Positions 28,027-36,318 of a stretch of DNA of 52,120 nucleotides are shown in pieces (position 1 is the first letter of the stretch; each line of letters begins with the position of its first letter). The notes beneath the pieces were generated by a model. That model had not been told where the DNA came from. It did not search any database and saw only the letters and a program-made list of their open reading frames with translations. The DNA is from Knoellia locipacati. GTDB lineage: Bacteria; Actinomycetota; Actinomycetes; Actinomycetales; Dermatophilaceae. The DNA lies in the NCBI RefSeq assembly GCF_007992835.1, contig NZ_BKBA01000014.1:1-52120 (forward strand), in the 5' to 3' direction. The position numbers were made by a program, and so were the translations under genes.

Positions 28027-28779
28027 ATGCGACTGACACCACTCGTCGCAGCCGGCGGCCTCGTCCTCGGCCTGGGCCTCGCACTCGCTCCAGCGGCCAC
28101 CGCCGCCGAGCCCGACCCGTGCCTCATCATCCTCGGCGCCGACGCGGCGACCCTCACGGGGACACCCGGCAACGACACCCTGGTGGGCACGTCCGGGCCC
28201 GACGTCATCCTGGGAGGAGCCGGCAACGACACCATCTCGGGTCTGGGCGGTGACGACCGCATCTGCGGTGGCGCCGGCAACGACACGATCACCGCCGGCG
28301 ACGGCAACGACTTCGTCATCGGCGACACGGCCGAGTCGATCCTGCTCGGCAACCCCGCGGGCATGAACGTGCCCGGTGGGGCGGACGCCATCGACGGCGG
28401 CAGCGGCGACGACCAGATCCTCGGTGAGGGCGGCAACGACACGCTGCGCGCGGGCAACGGTGACGACTTCGCGACCGGTCAGATGGGCACCGACGACGTC
28501 AGCGGCGGCAACGGCGACGACACGCTGTTCGGCGGCCCGGCGAACGACGTCGTGCGCGGTGAGAACGGCAACGACATCGTCGTCGGCAACTTCGGCAACG
28601 ACACCCTGTCCGGCGGCCGTGGTGACGACATGATGACCGGCGACAACCCGGGTCCGGGTCTCAACGTCCCGTCCAGCGACGTCTGCAACGGCGACCAGGG
28701 TGCCGACTTCGCGGTCGAGGGCAGCTGCGAGGTCGCGGTGGCGATCGAGACGTTCGGGCCGTTCCCCGAGGAGGGGTGA
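28027..28779 (+). CDS. secreted RTX-type calcium-binding repeat protein
   Basis: 250 residues. A signal peptide of about 26 residues (LVAAGGLVLGLGLALAPAATAA) precedes a mature protein made almost wholly of GGxGNDTI-type nonapeptide repeats: GTPGNDTLVG, GGAGNDTISG, GGAGNDTITAG, GNGDDTLFGG, NFGNDTLSGG. These form calcium-filled beta-rolls. Two pairs of cysteines are present near the ends. There is no enzymatic domain, so the role may be structural or adhesive on the cell surface. The ATG at 28027 follows GCAGGAG. A 15-codon upstream frame (27989-28036) overlaps its start. A strong terminator follows. Confidence 0.85.
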   Translation: MRLTPLVAAGGLVLGLGLALAPAATAAEPDPCLIILGADAATLTGTPGNDTLVGTSGPDVILGGAGNDTISGLGGDDRICGGAGNDTITAGDGNDFVIGDTAESILLGNPAGMNVPGGADAIDGGSGDDQILGEGGNDTLRAGNGDDFATGQMGTDDVSGGNGDDTLFGGPANDVVRGENGNDIVVGNFGNDTLSGGRGDDMMTGDNPGPGLNVPSSDVCNGDQGADFAVEGSCEVAVAIETFGPFPEEG

Positions 28780-28799
28780 GGACCCTCCACCGCACACCT

Positions 28800-28836
28800 C
28801 GGGGCGGGTGGCCGACAGGGAGGGCCACCCGCCCCG
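28800..28836. terminator. terminator after the RTX gene
   Basis: Perfect 14-bp stem CGGGGCGGGTGGCC (28800-28813) with its complement at 28823-28836 and a 9-nt loop. There is no T-run, as is common in actinobacteria. Confidence 0.75.
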
Positions 28837-28927
28837 ACACGCGTCCACCGCCCGAACGGCGTCGGCGCAGCCAGGCCGTGCAGCGAGCCGCGGGACGCGC
28901 GCGGTGAGCGCACGGCATACGGGCACG

Positions 28928-28933
28928 TAGGCT
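28928..28933 (+). promoter_or_regulatory. -10 box of a leaderless prfB promoter
   Basis: TAGGCT ends 8 nt before the GTG start of prfB, placing the transcription start at or next to the start codon. A copy of the octamer CGGCATAC sits just upstream at 28913-28920. Confidence 0.55.
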
Positions 28934-28941
28934 TGGCTCTT

Positions 28942-30054
28942 GTGGCCACCGACTTCCAGCAAGAGATCAAGGACCTGCGCACGACGATGACCTCCGTGCG
29001 CGAGGTCACCGACCTGACCGCGTTGCAGGCGCGCATCGACGACCTCGAGACGCAGGTCGCGGCCCCCGACCTCTGGGACGACCAGGAGAAGGCGCAGGCC
29101 GTCACCTCGGCGCTCTCGCGTGCCAAGTCCGAGTACGAACGCGTCACCGGCATGGACACCCTCGTCGACGACCTCGAGGCCCTCGTCGAGATGGGCCAGG
29201 AGGAGAACGACGCCGAGACCCTCGCCGAAGCCGAGAAGGAGCTCGTCAAGGTCAAGAAGGCCGTCGGCGAGCTCGAGGTCCGCACCCTGCTCAGCGGTGA
29301 GTGGGACGAGCGCGAGGCCGTCGTGACGATCCGCTCCGGCGCCGGGGGCGTCGACGCCGCCGACTTCGCCGAGATGCTCATGCGCATGTACCTCCGCTGG
29401 GCCGAGCGCCACGGCTACCCGACCAAGGTCATGGACACGTCCTACGCCGAGGAGGCCGGCATCAAGTCCGCGACCTTCGAGGTCAACGTGCCCTACGCGT
29501 TCGGCAACCTGTCGGTCGAGGGCGGCACCCACCGCCTCGTGCGGATCAGCCCCTTCGACAACCAGGGCCGCCGCCAGACGAGCTTCGCCGCCGTCGAGGT
29601 CATCCCGCTCATCGAGGGCACCGACAGCATCGAGATCCCCGACAACGACCTCAAGATCGACGTCTTCCGCTCCTCGGGCCCCGGTGGGCAGTCGGTCAAC
29701 ACCACCGACTCCGCCGTGCGCATGACGCACATCCCGACCGGCACCGTCGTCTCGATGCAGAACGAGAAGTCGCAGATCCAGAACCGCGCCGCCGCCCTGC
29801 GCGTCATGCAGTCGCGACTCCTCCTCATCAAGCGCGCCGAGGAGGCCGCCGTCAAGAAGGAGATGGCCGGCGACGTCAAGGCGAGCTGGGGCGACCAGAT
29901 GCGGTCCTACGTCCTCAACCCGTACCAGATGGTCAAGGACCTCCGCACCGAGTACGAGACCGGCAACCCGAGCGCGGTCTTCGACGGCGACATCGACGGC
30001 TTCATCGAGGCCGGCATCCGCTGGCAGATCGCCGAGCGCAAGGCCGAGGGCTGA
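28942..30054 (+). CDS. prfB: peptide chain release factor 2
   Basis: Recognises UGA and UAA stop codons and triggers release of the finished protein on the ribosome. 370 residues. The codon-recognition tripeptide Ser203-Pro-Phe of RF2 is in VRISPFDNQ, and the catalytic Gly248-Gly-Gln is in [16 protein letters not shown]. There is no internal UGA frameshift site as in E. coli; the frame is continuous, as is normal in actinobacteria. GTG 28942 was chosen for the leaderless -10 spacing; an in-frame TTG at 28933 is less likely. In related genomes prfB, ftsE, ftsX and smpB are neighbours; here about 4.4 kb of other genes separate prfB from ftsE. Confidence 0.96.
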   Translation: MATDFQQEIKDLRTTMTSVREVTDLTALQARIDDLETQVAAPDLWDDQEKAQAVTSALSRAKSEYERVTGMDTLVDDLEALVEMGQEENDAETLAEAEKELVKVKKAVGELEVRTLLSGEWDEREAVVTIRSGAGGVDAADFAEMLMRMYLRWAERHGYPTKVMDTSYAEEAGIKSATFEVNVPYAFGNLSVEGGTHRLVRISPFDNQGRRQTSFAAVEVIPLIEGTDSIEIPDNDLKIDVFRSSGPGGQSVNTTDSAVRMTHIPTGTVVSMQNEKSQIQNRAAALRVMQSRLLLIKRAEEAAVKKEMAGDVKASWGDQMRSYVLNPYQMVKDLRTEYETGNPSAVFDGDIDGFIEAGIRWQIAERKAEG

Positions 30055-30090
30055 GTCCCGTTGCGGGACAACGAGACTCAGGACAAAACC

Positions 30091-30567
30091 ATGACGTATG
30101 CCGTTGAGCCACCTCCCGGGGGACCGGCCGACTGGAGTGCGTGGTCGCGTGACCTCGCCGCCCGGATCCGGTCGCTGTCCGACGGCGAGGACGTCACCAT
30201 CACGGTGTCGGAGCACCCGCGGCCGCACCTGCTGCGCAAGGCCCGGCTGTTCGGCGTCGTGCCCGCGCGCTACGAGGACATGGCCCCGTGGGCGCGCGTG
30301 CGCCGCGACGACAACCACGCGGTCGTCGAGCTCATCGGCAGCGAGGACTTCGGTGGTGAGTTCTTCTTCACGCAGGCCGAGGACGCCGCCCTCGAGGAGA
30401 TCGGCTGGCGCCGCCCGGGCCCGATCTCGATGGAGGAGCGCGTCTGGAACCGGTGGTACCCCGACGACGTGAGCGAGACGGCATACCTCGGCAGGGACGA
30501 CGCGCTCGCCGCGGCCGACCTCGTGGTCCGCACGCTGCGCGACGTCGTCTACGCCGCCGAGGCCTGA
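30091..30567 (+). CDS. hypothetical cytoplasmic protein, possibly TY-chaperone-like
   Basis: 158 residues, no signal peptide or membrane segment. It contains PPGGPADWSAWSRDLAARIRSL, an alternating strand/helix middle (DVTITVSEHPRPHLLRKARLFGVV), FFFTQAEDAALEEIGWRRPG, and a C-terminal helix ALAAADLVVRTLRDVVYAAE. The LEEIGWRRPG segment and overall order resemble actinobacterial proteins described as type-III-chaperone/YbjN-like, but I am not certain. The ATG at 30091 has AGGAC 6 nt before it and lies 37 nt after prfB, so the two may be co-transcribed. The window octamer occurs in its codons 2-5. Confidence 0.6.
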   Translation: MTYAVEPPPGGPADWSAWSRDLAARIRSLSDGEDVTITVSEHPRPHLLRKARLFGVVPARYEDMAPWARVRRDDNHAVVELIGSEDFGGEFFFTQAEDAALEEIGWRRPGPISMEERVWNRWYPDDVSETAYLGRDDALAAADLVVRTLRDVVYAAEA

Positions 30568-30652
30568 CCGGACCCGCGACACACGCGGCTGCCCGCCGGA
30601 GTGGGCTCGCGGCACATGGGAGCGGCACCGCGCCGCGAGGATGCTGACGCCC

Positions 30653-32059
30653 ATGCGCCCGACAACGACGTCTCCTCGCACAGTCCTGGTGGCCCTGGCC
30701 GCCCTCGCCATGACGGCCTCCCTCACGGTGGCCGCTCCTCAGGCCTCCGCCGACCGCCAGAGCGACAAGCCCGGCGGTGGGCACTGCGCCCGCCAGTCCA
30801 AGATCACGGTGCCCGGTGCCGAGATGCAGAAGACCGCCTGCCTCGACGACCTCACCACCGCGGGCACGGTCGCCTCGGGCCACACGAGGGCCGCCGACTA
30901 CGCCGGACTGCACACCCCGGGCACGGTCAACCCGACCGGCGTCCCCGGCATCCAGGTCGACGGCTACTTCCCCGACACCTCGACGACGAACACCAACAAC
31001 GGCTGGAACCACGACAGCCAGTTCGTCATCCGCATCCCCGACACCTGGAACGGGGGCCTCGTCGTCACCGGCGCACCGGGCAACCGCACGCAGTACGCCA
31101 ACGACTTCATCTGGTCCGACTGGGTCCTCGCACAGGGATTTGCCTTCGCCAGCACCGACAAGGGCAACATCGGCGTCAACTTCTTCGACGACGGCTCGGC
31201 GCCGGGTGGCAGTGTGCGCGAATGGAACTCGCGCGTCACCGAGCTCACCGTCGCGACCAAAAAGGTGCTCCAGCAGGTCCGGGCGAGCAAGCCCAGGCAC
31301 ACGTGGATGGCCGGCATCTCCAACGGCGGCTACCTCGTCCGCTGGCAGCTCGAGAACCGTCCCGACCTCTACGACGGCGGCCTCGACTGGGAGGGCACGC
31401 TCTTCCGCGCGGACGGCCCGAACCTCCTCACCTACCTGCCGACCGCCCTCAAGAACTACCCCTCGTATGCCGCGACCGGCAGTCCCGCGGCCCACGACGC
31501 GATGATCGCGGCCGGGTTCGCCCCGGGCAGCGAGTTCCTCTGGCCGTTCCACCACCAGGTCTACTGGGACCTCACCCAGCGGATCTACCGCGAGGAGTTC
31601 GACCCGACCTTCGACGGTGACACCAAGGCGGGGACGCCCTACTGCGCGAGCGGGACGCCCCAGTGCGACGCCGACTACGACTACGCGAGCCGTCCGCAGT
31701 CGGTCAAGGACGCGATCCGCTCCGTCGAGCTGACCGGCAGGATCCGCAAGCCGCTCATCACCGTGCACGGCACGATGGACACGCTGCTGCCGATCGGGAC
31801 CGACTCCGACGTCTACGACCGGCTCATCGACGACGCCGGTGCCGGTGCGCTGCACCGCTACTACCGCGTCGCCGACGGCACCCACACCGACGCGCTCGTG
31901 CCGGCGTTCCCGGACCGGCTGCGGCCGCTCCTGCCGTGCGCGCGCACCGGCTTCGACCTGCTCACGGCGTGGGTCGAGAAGGGCATGGCGCCGCCGGCCG
32001 ACGCCACCGTGCCGCGACCGGCGTCCGGCGACCTGCTCAACACCTGCACCCTCGCCTGA
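30653..32059 (+). CDS. secreted alpha/beta-hydrolase (3-hydroxybutyrate oligomer hydrolase/tannase-like)
   Basis: 468 residues. The signal peptide (VLVALAALAMTASLTVAAPQASA) is cut near residue 35. The mature enzyme has WNGGLVVTGAPGNRTQYANDFIWSDWVLAQGFAFASTDKG and the nucleophile elbow GISNGGYLVRW, whose serine is the predicted catalytic residue. A late LITVHGTMDTLLPI supplies an Asp, and the His is probably in the ADGTHTDALVP segment. The style fits extracellular ester hydrolases such as 3-hydroxybutyrate oligomer hydrolase or tannase-type enzymes; the real substrate is unknown. ATG 30653 has GCGAGG upstream; ATG 30641 is in frame but has no room for a ribosome site. Confidence 0.75.
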   Translation: MRPTTTSPRTVLVALAALAMTASLTVAAPQASADRQSDKPGGGHCARQSKITVPGAEMQKTACLDDLTTAGTVASGHTRAADYAGLHTPGTVNPTGVPGIQVDGYFPDTSTTNTNNGWNHDSQFVIRIPDTWNGGLVVTGAPGNRTQYANDFIWSDWVLAQGFAFASTDKGNIGVNFFDDGSAPGGSVREWNSRVTELTVATKKVLQQVRASKPRHTWMAGISNGGYLVRWQLENRPDLYDGGLDWEGTLFRADGPNLLTYLPTALKNYPSYAATGSPAAHDAMIAAGFAPGSEFLWPFHHQVYWDLTQRIYREEFDPTFDGDTKAGTPYCASGTPQCDADYDYASRPQSVKDAIRSVELTGRIRKPLITVHGTMDTLLPIGTDSDVYDRLIDDAGAGALHRYYRVADGTHTDALVPAFPDRLRPLLPCARTGFDLLTAWVEKGMAPPADATVPRPASGDLLNTCTLA

Positions 32060-32069
32060 CCCTGCCGAA

Positions 32070-32132
32070 CGACTGATTGCCCCACTGTGACACCTGGCTC
32101 AACGCTCGGCGTCCCAGTGGGGCAACCAGTCG
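32070..32132. terminator. long bidirectional terminator between convergent genes
   Basis: Arms at 32070-32087 and 32115-32132 pair over 17 of 18 positions (CGACTG, one mismatch, then TTGCCCCACTG) around a 27-nt loop. It separates the hydrolase gene (plus) from the efflux pump gene (minus). Confidence 0.8.
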
Positions 32133-32156
32133 GGGTGGTGAGGCTGGAAAGGGCAG

Positions 32157-33725
32157 TCAGTCGATGGGCTGCTCGAGCCCCAGCGGGTCCTTGTCGTCGT
32201 GCTTGGCGACGGTGGTGCGAAGCTCGGTGTGCGGCATGAGCCACACGGCGACGAGGGTGACGACGGCGATGGCGCCGGCGATGACGAAGATGAACCCGGT
32301 GCTGTCGCCATAGGCGTGGCGCACGATGGTGAGCACCGGCTCGGGGAGCGCGCCGAGGTCGAGCGTGCCGCTGCCGGCGCCGTCGGCCGGGACCGGGATC
32401 TTCGCGGCCCGGAGGCCGGTCGAGATGTGGTCAGTGACCCGGCTCGCGAGGATCGCACCGAGGACGGCGATCCCGACGGTGCCGCCGAGGGAGCGGAAGA
32501 AGCTCACGACCCCGCTCGCCGTGCCGATCTCGTGGACGTCGACGGTGTTCTGGACGACGAGCACGAGGTTCTGCATGAGCGCGCCCTGGCCCAGGCCCAT
32601 GAGGATCATGTAGATCGAGAGGTGCCAGATCGGGGTGGTGTGGTCGGTGACGCCCATGAGGCCGAGCCCGAGGATCAGCACGACCGCGCCGCCGATCATG
32701 TAGGGCTTCCAGACACCGGTGCGGGTGATGAGCTGCCCCGAGACCGTGGCGCCCACCATGCTGCCGAGGATGAGCGGGAGCATGAGCAGACCGGCCTCGG
32801 TGGGGGAGAAGCCCTGGGCCACTTGGAAGTACTGGCTCAGGAAGACCGAGGTGCCGAACTGCGCGATGCCGACGGCGATGCTGCCGATGATCGCGAGGCT
32901 GGTCGTCCTCTCGAGGAGGATCCGCCCCGGGATGAGCGGCTCCGGGTGCCGGCGCTCGACGAGCACGAGAGCGGCGACGGCGATGGCGGTCGGCACGAGG
33001 AACAGGGCAGTCTCGACCGAGACCCAGTCATAGCTGCGACCGGCGAAGGAGACCCAGATGAGGGGGAGGCTGGCCGCGATCGAGATGAGGACGGCACCCC
33101 ACCAGTCGATGGTGACCTGTCGGCGCACCCGCTCGAGGTGGAGGAACTTCTGGAGCATGCCGAGGCCGACGAGCGAGATCGGCACCGCGGCCCAGAAGCA
33201 CCAGCGCCAGCCGATGCTGTCGACGAGGAGACCGCCGAGGAGAGGGCCGGACACAGTCGCGACGGCCATGACCGAGGCCATGTAGCCGGTGTAGCGGCCG
33301 CGCTCACGCGGCGGGATGATCGAGCCCATGATGGCCTGCGCCAGTGCCATCAGACCGCCGACGCCCACTCCCTGGAGCCCGCGAGCGGCGAGGAGCTGCG
33401 GGACGTTCTGCGCAAAGCCCGCAGCGAGGGCGCCGAGCAGGAAGATCACGCCGGAGACCTGGACGAGGAACTTCTTGTCGAACAGGTCGGACAGCTTGGA
33501 CCAGATGGGGCTGGTCACGGTCATCGCCAGCAGGGTCGTGGTGACGACCCAGGTGTAGGAGGTCTGGCTGCCCTCGAGGTCACCGATGATCGTCGGCAGG
33601 GCGGTGCTGACGATCGTCGAGCTGACCATCGCCACGAAGAGCATGGAGAGCAGCCCGGTGAGGACCTCCAGCACCTCCTTGTGGGTGAGCGTCGGCTCTC
33701 GGGTGAGTGTTGCGGTGTCAGACAT
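32157..33725 (-). CDS. DHA2-family MFS drug efflux transporter
   Basis: 522 residues, 14 predicted membrane helices, proton-driven export of drugs or toxic compounds. Motif A between helices 2 and 3 appears as SKLSDLFDKKFLVQ, and antiporter motif C in helix 5 as SVMAVATVSGPLLGGLLVD, followed by GWRWCFWAAVPISL. The helix 1 pattern LDxT of many DHA2 pumps is replaced by VSSTIVSTALPTI, which still aligns. The ATG at 33725 lies inside the end of the MarR gene (8-bp overlap), so pump and repressor are one operon behind the marR promoter. Confidence 0.9.
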   Translation of the reverse strand: MSDTATLTREPTLTHKEVLEVLTGLLSMLFVAMVSSTIVSTALPTIIGDLEGSQTSYTWVVTTTLLAMTVTSPIWSKLSDLFDKKFLVQVSGVIFLLGALAAGFAQNVPQLLAARGLQGVGVGGLMALAQAIMGSIIPPRERGRYTGYMASVMAVATVSGPLLGGLLVDSIGWRWCFWAAVPISLVGLGMLQKFLHLERVRRQVTIDWWGAVLISIAASLPLIWVSFAGRSYDWVSVETALFLVPTAIAVAALVLVERRHPEPLIPGRILLERTTSLAIIGSIAVGIAQFGTSVFLSQYFQVAQGFSPTEAGLLMLPLILGSMVGATVSGQLITRTGVWKPYMIGGAVVLILGLGLMGVTDHTTPIWHLSIYMILMGLGQGALMQNLVLVVQNTVDVHEIGTASGVVSFFRSLGGTVGIAVLGAILASRVTDHISTGLRAAKIPVPADGAGSGTLDLGALPEPVLTIVRHAYGDSTGFIFVIAGAIAVVTLVAVWLMPHTELRTTVAKHDDKDPLGLEQPID

Positions 33726-34323
33726 TCAGGTCCTCGGTGGAGTCGGTGGTGGTCGTGGAGACGGAGTCGGAGTCGGTGCCCGTGACGGCGCCTGGGTCGG
33801 TGGCGGCCGGGGCGTGTGTGGGGGAAGGCTGCGAGGCCGAGCCGCCGCTGCCGGCGCTGCCAGCGCTGCCGCCGAGCGCGGGGACGATGTGGTTCGAGAT
33901 CTCGTCGAGCGTCCGCGCCGCCGCGAGGGCGGTCTCGGCGTCCCAATCGGTGAACTGCTCGCGCATCCCGCTCACGTAGGTCCGGCGCAGCGAGGCGAGC
34001 CGGGCGCGCCCCTCGGGGGTGAGGTCGACGAGCTCGGCGCGACCGTCGGTCGGGTCCTTGCGGCGCACCACGAGACCGTCGGCGCTCAGCGAGGCGAGCT
34101 GGCGGCTGATGACGGAGGCGCCGACGTGGAGCCGGTCGGCGATGAAGCCCGAGCGCGACTGACCGTGGTCCTCGAGCACCTTGAGGATCGTGATGTCGGT
34201 CGACTTGAGGCCGCCCGGCAGCTGGAGCCAGAGGTGCGAGGTGGCGCGCAGCGACCGCGTGAGCCGGAAGAGGCTCGTGGCGAACTGCTCGAACTCGTCG
34301 CCCCCGGGAGATTGCTTGACCAT
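33718..34323 (-). CDS. MarR-family transcriptional regulator
   Basis: 201 residues. Residues 10-145 form a MarR winged helix: LKSTDITILKVLEDHG, then GFIADRLHVGASVISRQLASLSADGLVVRRKDPTDGRAELVDLT, and the dimer helix. It probably represses its own operon with the efflux pump and is released by the pump's substrates. The ATG at 34323 has TTTAAT 7 nt upstream, giving a leaderless mRNA. After the fold, about 50 residues rich in Gly, Ser and Thr follow (GGSAGSAGSGGSAS and a TTTT stretch), ending in the pump-gene overlap. Such a tail is not part of the usual family. Confidence 0.9.
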   Translation of the reverse strand: MVKQSPGGDEFEQFATSLFRLTRSLRATSHLWLQLPGGLKSTDITILKVLEDHGQSRSGFIADRLHVGASVISRQLASLSADGLVVRRKDPTDGRAELVDLTPEGRARLASLRRTYVSGMREQFTDWDAETALAAARTLDEISNHIVPALGGSAGSAGSGGSASQPSPTHAPAATDPGAVTGTDSDSVSTTTTDSTEDLNV

Positions 34324-34330
34324 GTCAACT

Positions 34331-34367
34331 ATTAAACGCTTGTTGGTTGCATCAAGCAACTTGATGC
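34331..34367 (-). promoter_or_regulatory. marR promoter with palindromic operator
   Basis: GCATCAAG-CAA-CTTGATGC (34349-34367) is a perfect 8+3+8 palindrome. On the minus strand it contains the -35 TTGCTT, 17 bp from the -10 TTTAAT, which ends 7 nt before the marR ATG. A MarR dimer on the palindrome would cover the -35 and shut the operon off. Confidence 0.7.
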
Positions 34368-34467
34368 GGCTACACGCCGTCGGGGCCCCGGTTGCCGGGG
34401 GCTCACGGGTGCGGAACCTATGCTCCTTGTGCATCCTGCCCCCGAGCCGTGAGGCCTTTCCCCAGCG

Positions 34468-35265
34468 ATGATTCGCTTCGACAACGTCACCAAGGTCTAT
34501 CCGCGGTCGACCCGCCCGGCGCTCGACGACGTCAACGTCAACGTCGAGCGCGGCGAGTTCGTCTTCGTCGTCGGGCCCTCCGGGTCCGGCAAGTCCACGA
34601 TGCTCCGCCTCGCCCTGCGCGAGGAGCGGGCGACGTCGGGCACGGTGCTCGTGGCCGGTCAGGACCTCGGCTCCCTGTCCGCGCGCAAGGTTCCCCGGTT
34701 CCGCCGCGAGATCGGCGCCGTCTTCCAGGACTTCCGGCTCCTGCCGGGCAAGACCGTCGACCAGAACGTCGCGTTCGCGCTCCAGGTCATCGGCAAGCCG
34801 TCGTCGGCGATCCGCCAGCTCGTGCCCGAGACCCTCGAGATGGTCGGGCTCGAGGGCAAGGGCAAGCGCCTGCCGCACCAGCTGTCCGGTGGTGAGCAGC
34901 AGCGCGTCGCCATCGCCCGCGCCGTCGTCAACAAGCCGCAGATCCTGCTGTGCGACGAGCCCACCGGCAACCTCGACCCCAAGATCAGCCTCGACATCGT
35001 CCACCTGCTCGACCGCATCAACCGCACGGGCACGACCGTCGTCATGGCCACCCACGACGCCGACACGGTCAACCAGCTGCGGCGCCGCGTCGTCCAGCTC
35101 GACGAGGGCCACGTCGTGCGCGACGAGCAGCACGGCACCTACCTCGCGCCGATCGGGGCCGCCACGTCGTCGCCGCCGAGCGACCCGGACGCGGTCGAGG
35201 ACGCCGAGGTGGCCGAGGAGATCGGCGACCTCGATCCCGAGCGGTTCGGAGGGGAGGACCGATGA
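34468..35265 (+). CDS. ftsE: cell division ATP-binding protein FtsE
   Basis: ATPase of the FtsEX complex, which sits at the division site and drives peptidoglycan hydrolases by conformational change rather than by transport. It shows Walker [10 protein letters not shown] (about residue 36), the Q-loop [11 protein letters not shown], signature LSGGEQQR, Walker [13 protein letters not shown] and switch ATHD. At 265 residues it is longer than the roughly 220 of E. coli FtsE, because of an acidic tail ([21 protein letters not shown]). The ATG at 34468 is the first start after a TATGCT promoter-like box near 34420. It overlaps ftsX by ATGA. Confidence 0.95.
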   Translation: MIRFDNVTKVYPRSTRPALDDVNVNVERGEFVFVVGPSGSGKSTMLRLALREERATSGTVLVAGQDLGSLSARKVPRFRREIGAVFQDFRLLPGKTVDQNVAFALQVIGKPSSAIRQLVPETLEMVGLEGKGKRLPHQLSGGEQQRVAIARAVVNKPQILLCDEPTGNLDPKISLDIVHLLDRINRTGTTVVMATHDADTVNQLRRRVVQLDEGHVVRDEQHGTYLAPIGAATSSPPSDPDAVEDAEVAEEIGDLDPERFGGEDR

Positions 35266-36167
35266 AGGCCGGCTTCATCGCCAGCGAGGTCTGGTCGGGC
35301 CTGCGCCGCAACCTCTCGATGGCCCTGTCCGTCATCCTCGTGACGATGGTGTCGATGTTCCTGCTCGGTCTGGGCCTGCTCGCCCAGCGCCAGGCCGACA
35401 CCATGAAGGGCTACTGGTACGACCGGATCCAGGTCTCGATCTACCTGTGCACCGACAACTCGCTCCAGCCCAACTGCCAGAACCAGGCGGCGACCGACGC
35501 GCAGCAGCAGAGCATCGAGAGCCAGCTCAAGTCCATGCCCGAGGTCAAGGAGGTCTTCCACGAGTCCGAGGAGGAGGCCTTCAACCGCTTCAAGGAGCAG
35601 TTCCGCAACAGCCCGATCACCGGCAACGTCCAGCTCGGTGACATCCCGCAGAGCTTCCGCGTCCAGCTCAGCGACCCGACGAAGTATGCCGTCGTCACGA
35701 GCCAGTTCGAGCGTGCGCCGGGCGTCGCGAGCGTCCAGGACCAGGAGAAGGTCCTCAAGCGCTTCTTCCAGATCATCAACTGGATCACCGGCTTCTCGGT
35801 CTTCCTCGCCGGGCTCATGGTCATCTGCGCGACCCTGCTCATGGCGACGACGATCCGGCAGGCGGCCTTCATCAGACGCCGCGAGATCGGGATCATGCGG
35901 CTCGTCGGCGCCTCGAACTGGACGATCCGGATGCCGTTCATCATCGAGATGCTCGTCGTCGCGACCATGGGTGTCGCGCTCGCGGTCGGCATGCTCTGGG
36001 TCGGACTGCGTCTCATCTTCAACGCCGGCTTCAACCAGGTGGTGCTCAACAAGGCGCTCATCGGGGCCAACGACGTCTGGGCCCTCACACCATGGCTCTT
36101 CGGTGGGGTCATCCTCATCGCGGTCGTCACCAGTGTGGTCACCCTGCGCCGCTACCTCCGGGTCTGA
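35262..36167 (+). CDS. ftsX: cell division permease-like protein FtsX
   Basis: 301 residues, four membrane helices: residues about 21-45, then three after residue 165 ([60 protein letters not shown]). Between helices 1 and 2 lies the extracellular domain (50-165) that recruits a hydrolase or its activator; it contains two cysteines ([12 protein letters not shown]). [20 protein letters not shown] is the conserved cytoplasmic coupling segment. Start ATG 35262 after GGGGAGGACC, overlapping ftsE. The secreted M23 peptidase encoded next is the most likely partner of this extracellular domain. Confidence 0.95.
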   Translation: MKAGFIASEVWSGLRRNLSMALSVILVTMVSMFLLGLGLLAQRQADTMKGYWYDRIQVSIYLCTDNSLQPNCQNQAATDAQQQSIESQLKSMPEVKEVFHESEEEAFNRFKEQFRNSPITGNVQLGDIPQSFRVQLSDPTKYAVVTSQFERAPGVASVQDQEKVLKRFFQIINWITGFSVFLAGLMVICATLLMATTIRQAAFIRRREIGIMRLVGASNWTIRMPFIIEMLVVATMGVALAVGMLWVGLRLIFNAGFNQVVLNKALIGANDVWALTPWLFGGVILIAVVTSVVTLRRYLRV

Positions 36168-36216
36168 CGCCGCCACCGGTCGCGTCACTCACACCGGTAT
36201 GCCGGCGGGGGAGACC

Positions 36217-36249
36217 CCGCATCGGCGACGATGTGGCCTCTCGATGCGG
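36217..36249 (+). other. hairpin in the ftsX-M23 intergenic region
   Basis: CCGCATCG (36217-36224) and CGATGCGG (36242-36249) pair perfectly across a 17-nt loop, 70 nt before the peptidase start. This could be the ftsX terminator or a 5' leader element of the peptidase mRNA. Confidence 0.45.
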
Positions 36250-36318
36250 CGTGGAACCTACCCACGGGAAATTTCAGCGACGAGTTCGGCGTGAAATGTT
36301 CACAAACGGAGGTGACTC

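Noticed and set aside
28942-29040. possible programmed frameshift in prfB
   Set aside because: The reading frame is continuous, with no internal UGA near codon 25.
31001-31510. alternative-frame Ser/Thr/Arg-rich ORFs inside the secreted hydrolase gene
   Set aside because: Shadow frames; the hydrolase frame has a signal peptide and an active-site motif.
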